From contig CM068386.1 in assembly GCA_034770075.1 (NCBI GenBank), positions 85,595,265-85,659,264 of the forward strand: a stretch of 64,000 bases of DNA, read 5' to 3'. Positions within the stretch are counted from its first letter, which is position 1, and each line of letters begins with the position of its first letter. Made by a program: the position numbers and the translations under genes. The notes under the pieces are model-generated. The model was not told the DNA's origin and searched no databases. It saw only the letters and a list, made by a program, of their open reading frames with translations. This document shows positions 9,320 to 20,814 of this stretch, piece by piece. The DNA comes from Aralia elata. Its lineage: Eukaryota > Streptophyta > Magnoliopsida > Apiales > Araliaceae.

Positions 9320-11529
9320 TATTTTTCTCTATTTAACTATAAAGTTGTAAACCGAATAATACTTTCTTATCATAATATGGAGTATGAAAACAAATCATAT
9401 CCCTTACCAGTATGAAAGAAATGATATCACATACGAGTATAAAAAAATAATATCACTTAAGAGTATGAAAGAAAATGATATCACTTACAAGTGTTAAGGA
9501 ATGATAATCTCTTACCTTGATGTTGTGAACTAAATTAATAGCCGAAAAATTCCTTCCTGCATGTACGTTTTTGCAGCAATAAAGAATCTAACTTTCGGGT
9601 CTTCTAGAGTTTTTAAAATTTCTTTATGTTTGTACGTAAATGTTGCTCTTGAAAAGATATACGAAATAGACTCAAGAATCATTCTATTCAGAGTTAATAT
9701 GACTGAGTTATGAACTTTTTAAATTTGGGTTGAAACTAGTAGTGAAAATTAGGACAGGTTGTGGTTTTTAGTAGTTTAAGGCATGAAGATGGCATCAGAT
9801 GACTTTTCTTCCTTCTAAAAAGTTTTAGAGGACGAAAAACTGATGAAAATAGGCTTTTGAATCACTTGATTCTGACAAAGGATGAATTTAATATGATTTT
9901 TCTAAGGAGTTGTATATAAGAAAATTTCACTCGGGAATTCAAAAAAGAATGCAACTAAAGACTTAACTTAGAATACAAATGTAGCACTCTAACTGATATT
10001 TACTAACACTAGAGGTATTCTAGCATACTTGGAGAGAAGCTTGCAACTAATAAATTTTTAGAGAGAGAGAGAGGAAGTATAAGTAGGAAATTGTGAATTT
10101 TTTTATGTTAAGCCTTTCTATTTATAGCCAAAAACCTACCAAACTTTATAAATATATTATTAATCCATTATTATTATAGTGATTATCCATTTTTATCCAT
10201 TATCTTTATTTATTCAAAAGATTATTCCATTATCATTATTTATTCAAAAAAATTATTCCATTAAAGATTATTCCATTATCATTATTTATAAAAAGACAAA
10301 TTCATTATCAATATTTATTCAAAAGATGAATCCATTATCAATATTTATTCAAAAAGATAAATCCATTATCATTATTTATAAAAAGATAAATCCATCATCA
10401 TTATATTTAATTTATACCATTTGTAAAAATAATATCTTTAATCTATTACATATTACTTATCCATATTTTCACCTTTCAAGATTACATTTAATCTATCACA
10501 CATCAATTATCCACATTGATTACCTTTAATCTACCACATTGTAATTATTCAAATTTTTCTTTATTATTCACAATTATTATATTATCCATCTTTCTTCATT
10601 ATTAACTTCTAATAATGAGTATGTCTAACAGTTAATGCCCGTGACTTTTAATTACATAACTTTCTATTACTACACTTACTACAAATCAATTATAAGATCA
10701 ATAATGTGAAATGATGTGACAATTATTGTGATAACCCCAAATTCATGTATTTACTACATTGGACTGATGTTTACATCCAATACTAAATCCTTCTAAGTAT
10801 AAATATTATAAACTCACAATACTGACAACCAGATCGTTCCTAAGAAAGATGGGGTCTTTCGTATAAACGACGCACAATTAAATAACTCTTTTTCTTGACA
10901 AAACTTCTAGACATTGCTAATAATGTTAATTAGTCTAATTATATCATATCAAATAATATGAGTTACTGTGTCGTGACAATTATTGATTTAATAATATGAA
11001 ATACTGTGTCGTGACAATTATTGTTTTAAGAATATGATATACCGTGCAGTTATTACTATAACAATTATTGAGTTAACATACTATGCAATTGCTACTGTAA
11101 TAATTATTGAATTAAATACTGTGCAATACTGTGTGCTACTGTAGAATATCATGTGCTACTGTTTAACACCGCGTGCTACTATAGAGTACTGCGCACGTGT
11201 TACTATTCTTTTATCACCGAGTATTTAAACAGCAAAAAGTGATAATACCGTTGACAATTTTTATGAAAAAAGTTATTTTTGTCGTTTTCTATATCCGACA
11301 ATTACGTCATTATGGGGCCTACCAATGATTGGTTGTTTCGGCGCCGTCGTACTTTATCGAATATTCCCCGACAGAAAGAATATTTCCCGATAAAAAGAAT
11401 ATTTTCTGACATACTTTTTATTTTATATATCACCCTTAACTTATCAATTTATCAATTTAACGCCTTATTGTTTAGCATAATAATTATAAGAACATTTAAA
11501 TTCTTTTTATTAAAATTTGGGGTCTTACA
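9320..11529 (-). mobile_element. Long LTR of the 31041/61574 family, 3' part missing
   Basis: On the minus strand it begins TGTAAGACCCC at 11529, has TATAAATA at 10126-10119, a CT-rich leader, and a splice donor AAG/GTAAG (GT at 9515-9514). The 10800-11529 stretch aligns with 33090-33815, including the CCGACAATTA and GAATATT-CCGA repeats. The sequence after the donor is cut off near 9320. The small + ORF at 11279-11542 lies inside this LTR and I do not treat it as a gene. Confidence 0.7.
10160..10400. repeat. Degenerate tandem array, unit about 30 bp
   Basis: About seven to eight degenerate repeats of TTATTCAAAAGATAAATCCATTA type, in the part of the long LTR upstream of its TATA box. Related LTRs carry GTGGGTCCCAC sites in the corresponding region. 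Confidence 0.75.
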
Positions 11530-12014
11530 TCTACAATACTAAACATTCTTTTTATTAAATTCAAAATGGCATCCAAGATTTTGTAAAGAAGAGATTTTCT
11601 TATAAAGTATTTTTACAATAATGTAAGTAACAAACATAATAATATTGTAGAAAATGCAAAAAAATAAAATAAAAATAAAAAATAAAAATTAAAGTTCTAC
11701 TTTATATGTTTTTGTTTTCTCTTGTGGCATTGAGTCAAAAAATAAATTTACAACATAATGAACCATATTAATATAGTTGGAAGTTACAACTAAATGAACA
11801 CACACACACATAGTGCAAACTGAATAAAATATTATGTTTTGACAAAATCACCGGGTGAGTAACTATTTAATTTGTTCTATTAGGAAAAAAATAAAACAAT
11901 TACAATTATGTGCACGTACACACATGTATGTATGTATGTATGCATGCAGAACAAATCCTAAGCAGACTTATTTGACATACCTATTTAAACCCTCATCCTT
12001 ATTTCGTTTCTCTC
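11530..12014 (+). promoter_or_regulatory. Upstream region and probable TATA box of the three-exon gene
   Basis: Mostly AT-rich non-coding DNA with (AC)n and (TATG)n runs. A TATA-like CTATTTAAAC at about 11981-11990 is followed by a CT-rich stretch typical of plant 5' UTRs, suggesting transcription from about 12015 to the right. No experimental support. Confidence 0.4.
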
Positions 12015-12231
12015 TCCTCACGTGTTTTCATCCTGCTTATTTCTCTTCAAAACCCGACATCATCTCATTCCTTCTCTCTAAAACAGTCTCCGACCTAGCT
12101 CCAAAAATTGCAGCGGAGAGGTTGAATAAGAGGAATCTCGACTTTGATTCCGTAAACCCCATACTATTTTCTCCATTACAACTGTATTTTTCGATTTTAC
12201 GGTTCAATTTCCCCTACTTTTTCGATTTCTA

Positions 12232-13874
12232 GGTTCTGGCAGAATTTGAAGCTCCGGTGTCGATACGTCACCGTTGCCGTCCTCATCGGCTCAGCTTAAG
12301 AAGCCTGTCGACCAGAGTCCACTCGTCGTTCCCTTCAACAAGGTCCCCGACGATACCGCTGGTTCTGATTCAAGTAAGTGTTTTTAGCTGCTTTTAACTT
12401 CTTCTCTTTTTTTTCTTCTTTTTTTTTGTTTTTTCAGGTTTGGGCCATACAGATTTGATTAAATTCTTTGAAGTTAATATTGGATTAGCTTTATTGGAAA
12501 ATTAGTTTTTACAATGATTAGAAGAAAATGTTAAATATGTGTCTTCAGATTGAATGGTGAATTATTCTGTAGAATAAGAATATGTATTGTAATATATCAT
12601 ATGGGTGTTCAGAAGTTTAGTTTAAGTTTTACTGCATAATTAGGTACACATATTTTGTTTTGTCCTTTTAATGGTGTTTATGTTGTGAGGGACAATAAAA
12701 AGTTCAATTGTTGAATTACACTAGATATTAGGAGTTACATATCTAGTTAGTTTATTTGAAGCTACAATTTAGTGGATAAGGATCCTCTCCATTTCACTTC
12801 CCTCCGTTTCCATCCTATTCACCATATTTTTATAATTGTGAATAGTATAATTGAAATTGATACCGGTTAAGTAATTTATTATATTTAATAGCATAATTGT
12901 TTCAAAAATAAAAGTAATCCGACACTTTTTCACCATTTCATGAATATGTAGATTTTTCATCAAAATTTCAATGAATGGAAATTCTTTTAGACTTTTAACG
13001 GTGAAAATATTTTTTATAATTCTAATTTTTTGTAGGATTGATCTTAATATCATTAACTATCTATTAACATATTTCGATTATTACTAACAAAATCATTATG
13101 ATCAAATAATTGGTGAATTGGATAGAAATGGAGGGAAGTGAAATGGAGAGGATCCAAATCCCAATTTAGTACCTTTAAATCCTTCAGATTCCTTTTTAGC
13201 CTTGTGATAAAGATATTAATACTGGAGTAGTTGTTCATTCATTAAGGTGTTCAAAGTTTGGAATGTTTGTGAGACAAGTAATAAAAAGGAAAAGGAGAAA
13301 TAAAAAGTGAGAGAAATAAACAAGATTTTTTACAAGATCTATTGCAATTGGTTTTAGTAGTATACTTGATTTTGTGTTCATTGAGGGTCTTTTTCCTTTA
13401 AATTATATTCATTTCTCCCTCTTTTCAAGGTCCAAGAAAACCTAAAGAAGCATTGCTAGGACACAAAGAAAAACTGTTGGGTAGTTGTGATGGTAACTTA
13501 ATCTTCTTATTTATGTTTTGTTTTTGTTTTCAGTTGGACTGAGTATGTTGACCTCTTTGTCAAAACTCATTTTCCTTATCTGAGCACAATCTTTTGAATG
13601 GTGAATTATTCTGCAGAATAAGAATGTGTATAGTGATATATCATATGGGTGTTCAGAAGTTTAGTTTAAGTTTTACTGCGTAATTAGGCACACATATTTT
13701 GTTTTGTCCTTTTAATGGTGACTTTGTCTTTATATGTAGAGCTGCTTCGCTTATGGTTATTTGAATTGCTATGCTAATTGACTATAATTTGTAGGTATGC
13801 ATGGACAATTACCTACTATGCCACTTATGAATGCCAAATGGGGTGGCAGTTTACTACTACAAATAAAAACTTGA
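12232..13874 (+). pseudogene. Unidentified three-exon gene, exon 1 carries a stop
   Basis: Three blocks join in one consistent frame. Exon 1 ends at 12373 (CAA/GTAAGTG; reading SSAQLKKPVD...DDTAGSDS). Exon 2 is 13430-13492 (CAAG acceptor; PRKPKEALLGHKEKLLGSCD). Exon 3 is 13795-13874 (GTAG acceptor; ending MPLMNAKWGGSLLLQIKT then TGA). Both introns are phase 1 with canonical borders, which supports a real spliced gene. The start is not clear: no ATG lies in exon 1, and this copy has an in-frame TGA at 12246-12248 where the inverted copy at 21540-20815 has CGA, so this copy may be dead. A possible acceptor CGATTTCTAG at 12222-12231 suggests an upstream exon. I do not recognise the protein family. 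A MITE sits in intron 1 and a copia element just behind exon 3. Confidence 0.5.
12774..13161. mobile_element. Mutator-type MITE with 9-bp target duplication
   Basis: 388 bp between direct copies of CAATTTAGT (12765-12773 and 13162-13170). Terminal inverted repeats of about 45 bp begin GGATAAGGATCCTCTCC on the left and GGATTTGGATCCTCTCC on the right (reverse complement). A 9-bp duplication with long terminal repeats is typical of Mutator-like elements. It lies in intron 1 of the three-exon gene; a truncated relative lies at 21812-22045. Confidence 0.88.
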
Positions 13875-14083
13875 AGCCACGATCCTTTTAGGGAATTCGG
13901 AGCTCCCAAGTTACCGATGACATGAGCTGAAGTAAAAATTTTCAACTGTTGGTTTCTTGGTTTTCAACTGTTGAGAAATTTGGATCACTAGCTTTAAAAG
14001 TAAATATGATGATTAGTTTGGGGGACAAAAGCCAGAGTGTGCCTCTTTCTCCCTCTATTATAGTTGATGAAATCGAGTTCCCT
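13637..14083 (+). repeat. 447-bp segment duplicated on both sides of the copia element, left copy
   Basis: Aligns end to end with 18263-18709, starting TATATCATATGGG and ending GTTCCCT, with scattered mismatches and small indels. It contains intron 2 sequence, exon 3 and the 3' flank of the three-exon gene. The copia element fills exactly the space between the two copies. Confidence 0.9.
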
Positions 14084-17000
14084 TGTTAGATTGTAATCTC
14101 TCTTATATTTCCAGTACGTGAATTGATATATTTATATAAGAGGTCTAGGAATTAAATATTTCCTATTGAATTGTTTTCCTTAATACAAGAAACATGTTTC
14201 CTTGTTTCCTGTAAACGTCACTAGCCACTATCTTCTAACACTCCCACTCAAGTTGGTGTGTACATGTCTCGCATACCCAACTTGAAACATAAAGGATGAA
14301 ACATCTTACTACTAAGACCCTTTGTCAAAATATCAACAAGTTGGTGTTCTGATTTTACAAAGGGTAAGCAAATAAAGCCACTGGTTAACTTTTCTTTGAT
14401 GAAGTGTCGGTCAATCTCAATGTACTTCGTTCTATCATGCTGCACTGGGTTGTTTGCAATACTAATGGCTGCTTTATTATCACAAAATAACTGCATAGGC
14501 CTTTTAGTTGTAACACCCAAATCTTCTAGCAGGGTTCGAAACCACATTAATTCACATATACCCAAGGCGATAGCTCGATATTCAGCCTCAGCACTAGATC
14601 TTGCCACCACAGACTGTTTCTTACTACGCTAAGTAACAAAATTACCTTCAACAAATGAACAGTAACCCGTTGTAGACCGGCGATCCTCTATAGAACCAGC
14701 CCAATCTGAGTCGAAAAAAGCTTCAACTTTCATATGACCATGTGGTGCAAACAATAATCATTTTCCTGGAGAAGACTTGAGATACCTCAAAATTCTGTAA
14801 ACAGTTTTCATGTGGCAATGTCAAGGGTCGTGCATATACTGACTCACTATTCCCACAGTATAAGATATATCGGGTCTCGTATGAGAGAGGTATATCAATC
14901 GTCCCACCAAATGTTGATATCTTTCTCTATTAACTGTAGGTCATGTGCCTCTTACTAGATGATGATTAACTTCAATAGGAGAATCAGCAGACTTACATCC
15001 TAACAAGTCAGTTTCAGTTAGCAGATCAAGGACATACTTCCTTTGAGATAGAAAGATGCCACTTGAAGATCTTGCAACTTTAATACTAAGAAAATATTTC
15101 AAAGGACCAAGATCTTTAATCTCAAACTCTTTGGTCAGTCTTGCTTTGAGATTAACTATCTCTTCTTTATTATCTCTTGTCACCACAATGTCGTCAACAT
15201 AAACAATAAGAATGGTAATCTTATCCTTTATTTGTTTGACAAAAAGAGTGTGATCTGCTCGACTCTGCTTATACCCAAACCTTATCATTGCTCTATAGAG
15301 TCTACCAAACCAGGCTCTAAGAGATAGCTTTAGACCATACAAAGCCTTTCGTAGCTTACAAACCTTACCTATAGTAACAGATGAAGCAAAACTAGGAGAT
15401 ATGTCCATGTGCACTTCCTCCTCCAAGTTACCGTAAAGGAATACATTCTTTACGTCTAATTGTTGAAGATCCCAGCCGAAGTTTGCTGCACATGAGATTA
15501 TAGTACGAATAGAGTTCATCTTCGGTACAGGAGCAAATGTCTCTTGGTAATCAATCCCATGAGTTTGAGTGCACCCTTTTGCAACTAGTCTGGCTTTTAG
15601 TCTCTCAACCGTTCCATCAGAATTTTGTTTGACTGTATATACCCACTTACATCCAACTACTTTTTTTCTGTAAGGAAGAGTGACTATTTCCCATGTATCA
15701 TTCTTTTTTAGGGCATTTATCTCCTCGATCATAGCTTGTTTTAAATCTTATCACTAAATGCTTCTCTCCACCCCTGAGGAACATATATTGAAGACAAGGA
15801 AGAAACAAAGGAGTGATATGATGCAGATAATTTGCTATAGGATATGAAATTAGAAATAAAATGTTGAGTACAAGCTCTAACCCCTTTTCTAAGAGCAATA
15901 GGAATGTCAGTATCATCAGCAGAACAAGTAGGAATGTCAATATCTTTAGAAGAACAAGTAGGAATGTCAGTATCTTTGGAAGAACAAGTAGGATTAAGAT
16001 TCTCAACATTAGCATTATCAAGACTAGGTCCGGAACAAGGTTGGTGTAGTGGTGCAGAAACGGTAACCTTATTCTTGTCTTTTCGAGCATAGGTCCTCAA
16101 CTCAGGCTCAGACCCATTCTGTTTAGTACACTGTAACTCCCCCTGTGTAGAATTATCAGAAACAACAACAGGAACAGGAAAAGTAGAGCTTGTAATACTA
16201 GCCTCAGGAAGCTTCTCCTCATTAATATCATTCTCCCCCTGAGGAGAAGGTGAAGAAGAATAAAAAGGTTTCAATTCCCAAAAAGTGACATCATGAGTGA
16301 CAAAGACTTTGTTAGAAGAAGGATAATAACATTTATAACCTTTTTGGGTTGGAGAATAACCAATGAAAACACACCTAATAGCTTTGGGATCTAATTTTTT
16401 CCGAGTGGGAGATTTATCATGAACAAAGCACCCGCAACCAAAAACTCGAGGTGAAGGAGAAGGACTGGTCGTGTGTTGGAGAAAAGAGATGGGACTCTTG
16501 CTCCCAAGATTTCTAGAAGGAAGGCGGTTTATAAGAAATGCAACAGTCAGAACCGCATCTCCCCAAAGAAATTTAGGGGTTGACATAGTGAACATAAGAG
16601 TGAGGGCTACCTCTAGTAAGTGTCAATTTTTTCTTTCCGCTACTCCATTTTGTTTTGGGGTTGTGACACAGGAGGTTTGAAGAATAATGTCATACTGAGA
16701 GAGATAAGATGCAAAAACATTATTATTACTATATTCACGACCATTATCACTATGGAGAATCTGACCTTAGCGTCGAATTGGGTTTGAATCATTTTATGAA
16801 AGTCTTGAAAACAAGCAAATACCTCATTTTTGGTCCGCAGAAAGTAAATCCAAGTGACATGAGAATGACAATTAATAAAGCTAACAAACTATTTATGACC
16901 AGAACGAGAGACAACTCGAGAGGGTCCCCACACATCAGTATGGATAATGGTAAAAGGTTCAGAATGTCGATTGTTAGTAGCAGAATAAGTAGAACGTTTG

Positions 17001-18262
17001 TGTTTACCTAATTCACATGGTTCACACAAAAACTGAGTTCTGTTACAATGCTTAACTAAAGATCGAAATAAAGACTCCAATACTGAAAAAGAAGGATGTC
17101 CCAAACATCGATACCATTGATAGAGAGAGGTCAGACATGGGTGAGAAGTAGAGTGAAGAGCCTGAACCTGAGTAGAGGGCATGTTAGACGAGGGAACATC
17201 TAAATAATAGAGATTGTTAACTGCACTACCACTGCCAATCCTTTACCCTGTCACCAAGTCTTGAAAAATACAATGATTTCCAAAAAAAGTTACTGAACAA
17301 TGTAAGGATTCACGAAGACGTTGGACATATAGTAAATGAAGGGATATGGAGAACAAATGATAATGTTAATGAAGGGGTACAAACGACAGAGCCACTCCCG
17401 GTGATAGAAGACAGGGAGCCATTGGCTACTCTAACCTTCTCTTTTCCAGAGCGGGCCGTGTATGAAGTAAAGAGATTGGAGGACCTAGTCATATGTGCAG
17501 AGGCACTTGTGTCTATAATCCAACTAGGGTAAAGTAGATGAGACATTAAGAGCACAAGAGTGTATACCTGATTGTGCGAAATGAGAAATAGTACCAGCAC
17601 TATTAATGGAACTAGATTCTGTCATTATAAGATAGTTGGAGCAACAAAAATATCCAAGAAAATATCAACAAGGATATTATAAAGGCTCAAAAAATTAGCA
17701 GAGAGTAATTCTAGAAACCAAAGGGAGTGAAATTAATTGTACTACACAATAAAACCACTGTAATTAGCAGTACAGGAGATGGAGCAACAAGAATTATCCA
17801 AGGGAATAACAACAAGGATAATTAACAAGCACAAAGATAGCAGAAAATTGTATCAGAAAAAAATGTAGTCCTTGAATGCTTTTAGACCTGGATTAGACCA
17901 AACCTGAGTTTCACTTAAAACAACCACTGTAGATGGAAAGAGGAGAGAGAAAAGCCACGCCGGAAAAATTCGCCGGAAAAAGCCGACCACTATTGATGGA
18001 AAAAGGAGAGAGAAAAGTCACGCTGGAAAAAGTCACCGGAAAAAGTCGCCGGAAAAAGTCTTCGAAAAAAGTCGCCTGATAAAAGATCAGAGCTTTGATA
18101 CCATGTTAGATTGTAATCTCTCTTATATTTCTAGTATGTGAATTGCTATATTTATACAAGAGGTTTAGGAATTAAATAATGAAAAGGAGGAAAACAAGAC
18201 TTGTTTTCCTCAATACAAGAAACATGTTTCCTGTAAATGCCACTGGCCACTATCTTCTAACA
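14084..18262 (-). mobile_element. Ty1/copia element with short LTRs, gag deleted
   Basis: LTRs of about 158 bp (TGTTAGATTG...CTTCTAACA on the + strand) lie at 14084-14240 and 18104-18262. On the minus strand the right LTR is 5'. It is followed by the initiator-Met-tRNA-type primer site TGGTATCAAAGCTCTGATC (18103-18085). The 3' LTR is preceded by the polypurine tract ACTTGAGTGGGAG (ending at 14241). The LTRs differ by many substitutions and an indel of about 10-20 bp, so the insertion is old. The usual 5-bp target duplication is absent (TCCCT versus TATAT); a 447-bp duplication flanks it instead. Confidence 0.93.
14248..17640 (-). pseudogene. Ty1/copia pol: protease, integrase, RT, RNase H, with breaks
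   Basis: On the minus strand: a remnant gag start (MTESSSINSAGTISH near 17620) runs almost directly into protease (WIIDTSASAHMT near 17520), so nearly all gag is gone. Next come the pre-integrase/integrase start (LYQWYRCLGHPSFSV, 17182-16889), the integrase C-terminal part (16595-15741, with GCGCFVHDKSPTRKKLDPKA), RT (15732-14941, with YVDDIVVT) and RNase H (14610-14248, with RSSAEAEYRA and FCDNKAAISIA). Stops or frameshifts between these segments prevent one polyprotein. Family certain, inactive. Confidence 0.93.
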
Positions 18263-18709
18263 TATATCATATGGGTGTTCAGAAGTTTAGTTTAAGTTTT
18301 ACTGCTTAATTAGGCACACATATTTTGTTTTGTCCTTTTAATGGTGACTTTGTCTTTATATGTAGAGCTGCTTCGCTTATGGTTATTTGAACTGCTATGC
18401 TAATTAACTATAATTTGTAGGTATGCATGGACAATTACCTACTATGCCACTTGTGAATGCCAAATGGGGTGGCGGTTTACTGCTACAAATAAAAACTTGA
18501 AAGCCACGATCCTTTTGGGGAATTCGGAGCTCCCAGGTTGCCAATGACATGCGCTGAAGTAAAATTTTTCAACTGTTGGTTTCTTGGTTTTCAACTATTG
18601 AGAAATTTGGATCACTAACTTTAAAAGTAAATATGATGATCAGTTTGGGGGATAAAAACCAGAGTGTACCTCTTTCTCCCTCTATTATAGTTATGAAATC
18701 GGGTTCCCT
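18263..18709 (+). repeat. 447-bp duplicated segment, right copy
   Basis: Second copy of 13637-14083. It carries a second exon 3 (18421-18500) and continues into unique flank TGTTACTACC at 18710. Confidence 0.9.
18421..18500 (+). pseudogene. Duplicated exon 3 of the three-exon gene
   Basis: Acceptor TTGTAG at 18415-18420, then an open frame ending MPLVNAKWGGGLLLQIKT and TGA at 18498-18500. Two residues differ from the left copy and the frame is kept. It could still serve as the terminal exon if the copia element were spliced out with intron 2, but that is inference. Confidence 0.6.
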
Positions 18710-19924
18710 TGTTACTACCACCATTCCACTTTGAATGATATGGTTCAATACAATGTTGTGTCACCGACAAGGCTTCCAACCTGTGAATGTGTTGTTTTGA
18801 TCCATTTGAATGACAAAGTTGGCAATTCAGTTTAAGTTGAGCATGTATGATTTGATGACCAATTTTATGTATAAATGAAGATGATGTTGGTACTTTGATC
18901 CATTTATGTTTTCTTGATTGAAGATGTTAATATGTTCTATTTACCTATGCTTCTGGGTTTTGGTATTGAATTTTTTGTTTCAGCTGACTTGAAGCTGACC
19001 TGATTTGTGTCCTCTTTTTTGCTTTCGCCTTTCTTTTATCTGTCTACTAGAAAAAGCGGGCTCCTTTTATAGTTATAAATTTAGTCATACTCTTGACAGG
19101 TCATAATTTTGTAGTTGTAGTATGATCACAAAATTGTAACATTGTAAGTTATTTGCACAGCATTTGTTTTAACAACATCCGCGTTTCAGCAATTGAATTT
19201 GACCACGTTATCTTGTATCTGAATAATAGAATGAGAGAAAAACAATATTAGCACTTGACGATCTTAGTCGGATTTCATTACTATTTTGCAGCTTGTTGGA
19301 AAAGATTTAAAAGCCTGAGTTGAAAGATTCTTATCTGCACCATCAGCACTAAATTTTGCAAGTTGTACAAAGTGGGGCTGAAGATCAACTTTCTTCATAA
19401 GCACCACTAACATATTCATGTAAGATGAAACTCAGTTCCAAGCATGAAACTGAAAAATGTAAGAATGGCTTACTTTCTGGTGTGGTCTGCCTGCCCAAAA
19501 TCAGTACATTTTACATTTGAGGTAATACATTCGAAGCGTATATAAGACTAGCAACTGTAATGAGCTGCCTCACTCCAAATTGAAAGGAAAACAGTTAAAA
19601 ATTAATGAGATGAGGCAAAAACGTGAGTAAGAAGATTCAAACTGGACGAAAACATGAGTAAGAAGATTCAAACTGCATGGAAAACTCTTCTATTTATAAC
19701 AACCACCTGGAACCAAAATTTTCGGTGGGATTAACACCAGTAATATTTTGCTCCAATGTTTCCCAGAAACATACAACTCCAGAGTTATCCAACTAGGAAT
19801 TCTTAATTATTGATTACAAACAGAATTCATAGCGTCTACAAACTCTCATAAACAATTTGTGCAATCCATCTTTCATGTGTCAAAACATCATGTTAGTAAA
19901 GTAAACGAGCAGGTGTGACAATTA
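18710..19924. other. Intergenic region between convergent gene pieces
   Basis: No ORF or repeat recognised. The first about 250 bases are likely 3' flank or UTR of the + gene, and the last about 100 bases likely 3' UTR of the - exon at 19925. The rest is unremarkable AT-rich DNA. Confidence 0.4.
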
Positions 19925-20212
19925 TTATCGTTGATTCTTATTCCGTTTACTACTATCTTCTGGAGGCAATGATATGAACTGAAGGATTCTCTTAACCTGC
20001 ACAACATCAATGCAGAACTTCTCAGCAATCTGTTGAATATCCATAGGTCCATCATGATCATTGGCATTGCCTTCATGCAGGAGGACAATGTGACGTAGCT
20101 GCGCTATGTTCAAGGTTCCTGAAGGAACAGGCCTTTCCTCATATCTGCTAGTATCAGGTGTTGTATTCCTCAGTTTTGGCATGGGCCTATTATATCGCTC
20201 CACCACAAATGC
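19925..20212 (-). CDS. Terminal exon of a possible NDUFAF4-like complex I assembly factor
   Basis: On the minus strand a clean acceptor (TATAGCAG) precedes an exon starting at 20212 in phase 0 (AFVVERYNRPMPKLRNTT) and ending at the TAA at 19925. The C-terminal half (LNIAQLRHIVLLHEG, then IAEKFCIDVVQVKRIL, then SLPPEDSSK) resembles the end of the NDUFAF4 family, where a helix pair is followed by a PPED motif. That family helps assemble mitochondrial respiratory complex I. The match is from memory of the family pattern and is not strong. Upstream exons were not identified with confidence. One candidate is 20531-20380, which is in frame with the exon 1 copy at 21540-21190 but runs into a stop at its own end. 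Confidence 0.45.
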   Translation of the reverse strand, partial: AFVVERYNRPMPKLRNTTPDTSRYEERPVPSGTLNIAQLRHIVLLHEGNANDHDGPMDIQQIAEKFCIDVVQVKRILQFISLPPEDSSKRNKNQR

Positions 20213-20379
20213 CTGCTATATAATCCTTGAAATTAGCCGTCGAATAACTTGGAATAAATAATGTTCAATATGGAGAATTCAATTAATACAGATCAAATCA
20301 TAATTTAAAGGATATATGAGTCATGCCATCAATTTAGTGATGGGAAAAGATGAACATTTCAGTTATACACCGGAAAATG

Positions 20380-20531
20380 TCACAAATACTCATCCCATAT
20401 GTGGTTGACAGATCGGAGGAGGGTGGTCCCTTTATAACTAATTGCATGATGTTTAACCCTCTCAAATTGATAGAGCTCAATCAGCACCTCCAATCTCATG
20501 AAACTTTGGTTGATCCACCAAACAAATGAGG
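20380..20531 (-). other. Candidate exon behind the inverted exon 1
   Basis: An acceptor TTGCTTGCAG (AG at 20533-20532) is followed by 50 open codons (SFVWWINQSFMRLEVLIELY...) and TGA. Its phase fits the phase-1 donor of the inverted exon 1 upstream. Not recognised as any family; it may be chance. Confidence 0.2.
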
Positions 20532-20814
20532 CTGCAAGCAAATAAACATCACCTACTTTATGAATATAATGGAGCAAGTTACGCCCATGCAATTAAACAT
20601 CAGAGAAGCTTCTCACAAAATCTGTAAACTAAAGTCTAAACCTTGGAAGATAAAGTTAATGTTATCAAGCAAAGTAAAGCACAGTATTGGACATACATTG
20701 CAGATTAGAGCTTGATATCTGACTGCAAGGAATTTTAGTTTCCTATGCTTGCTTAGCGGACCAAGTGAAATATGCTCAATCAGCTGCTTGGATTACCATA
20801 GGTAACCAAGTAGC

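Noticed and set aside
10179..10529. 116-aa ORF on + strand
   Set aside because: Low-complexity translation of the about 30-bp AT-rich tandem array.
11855..12232. 125-aa ORF as the coding start of the three-exon gene
   Set aside because: It begins upstream of the probable transcription start, stops at 12232, and its reading differs from the frame shared by exons 1 to 3.
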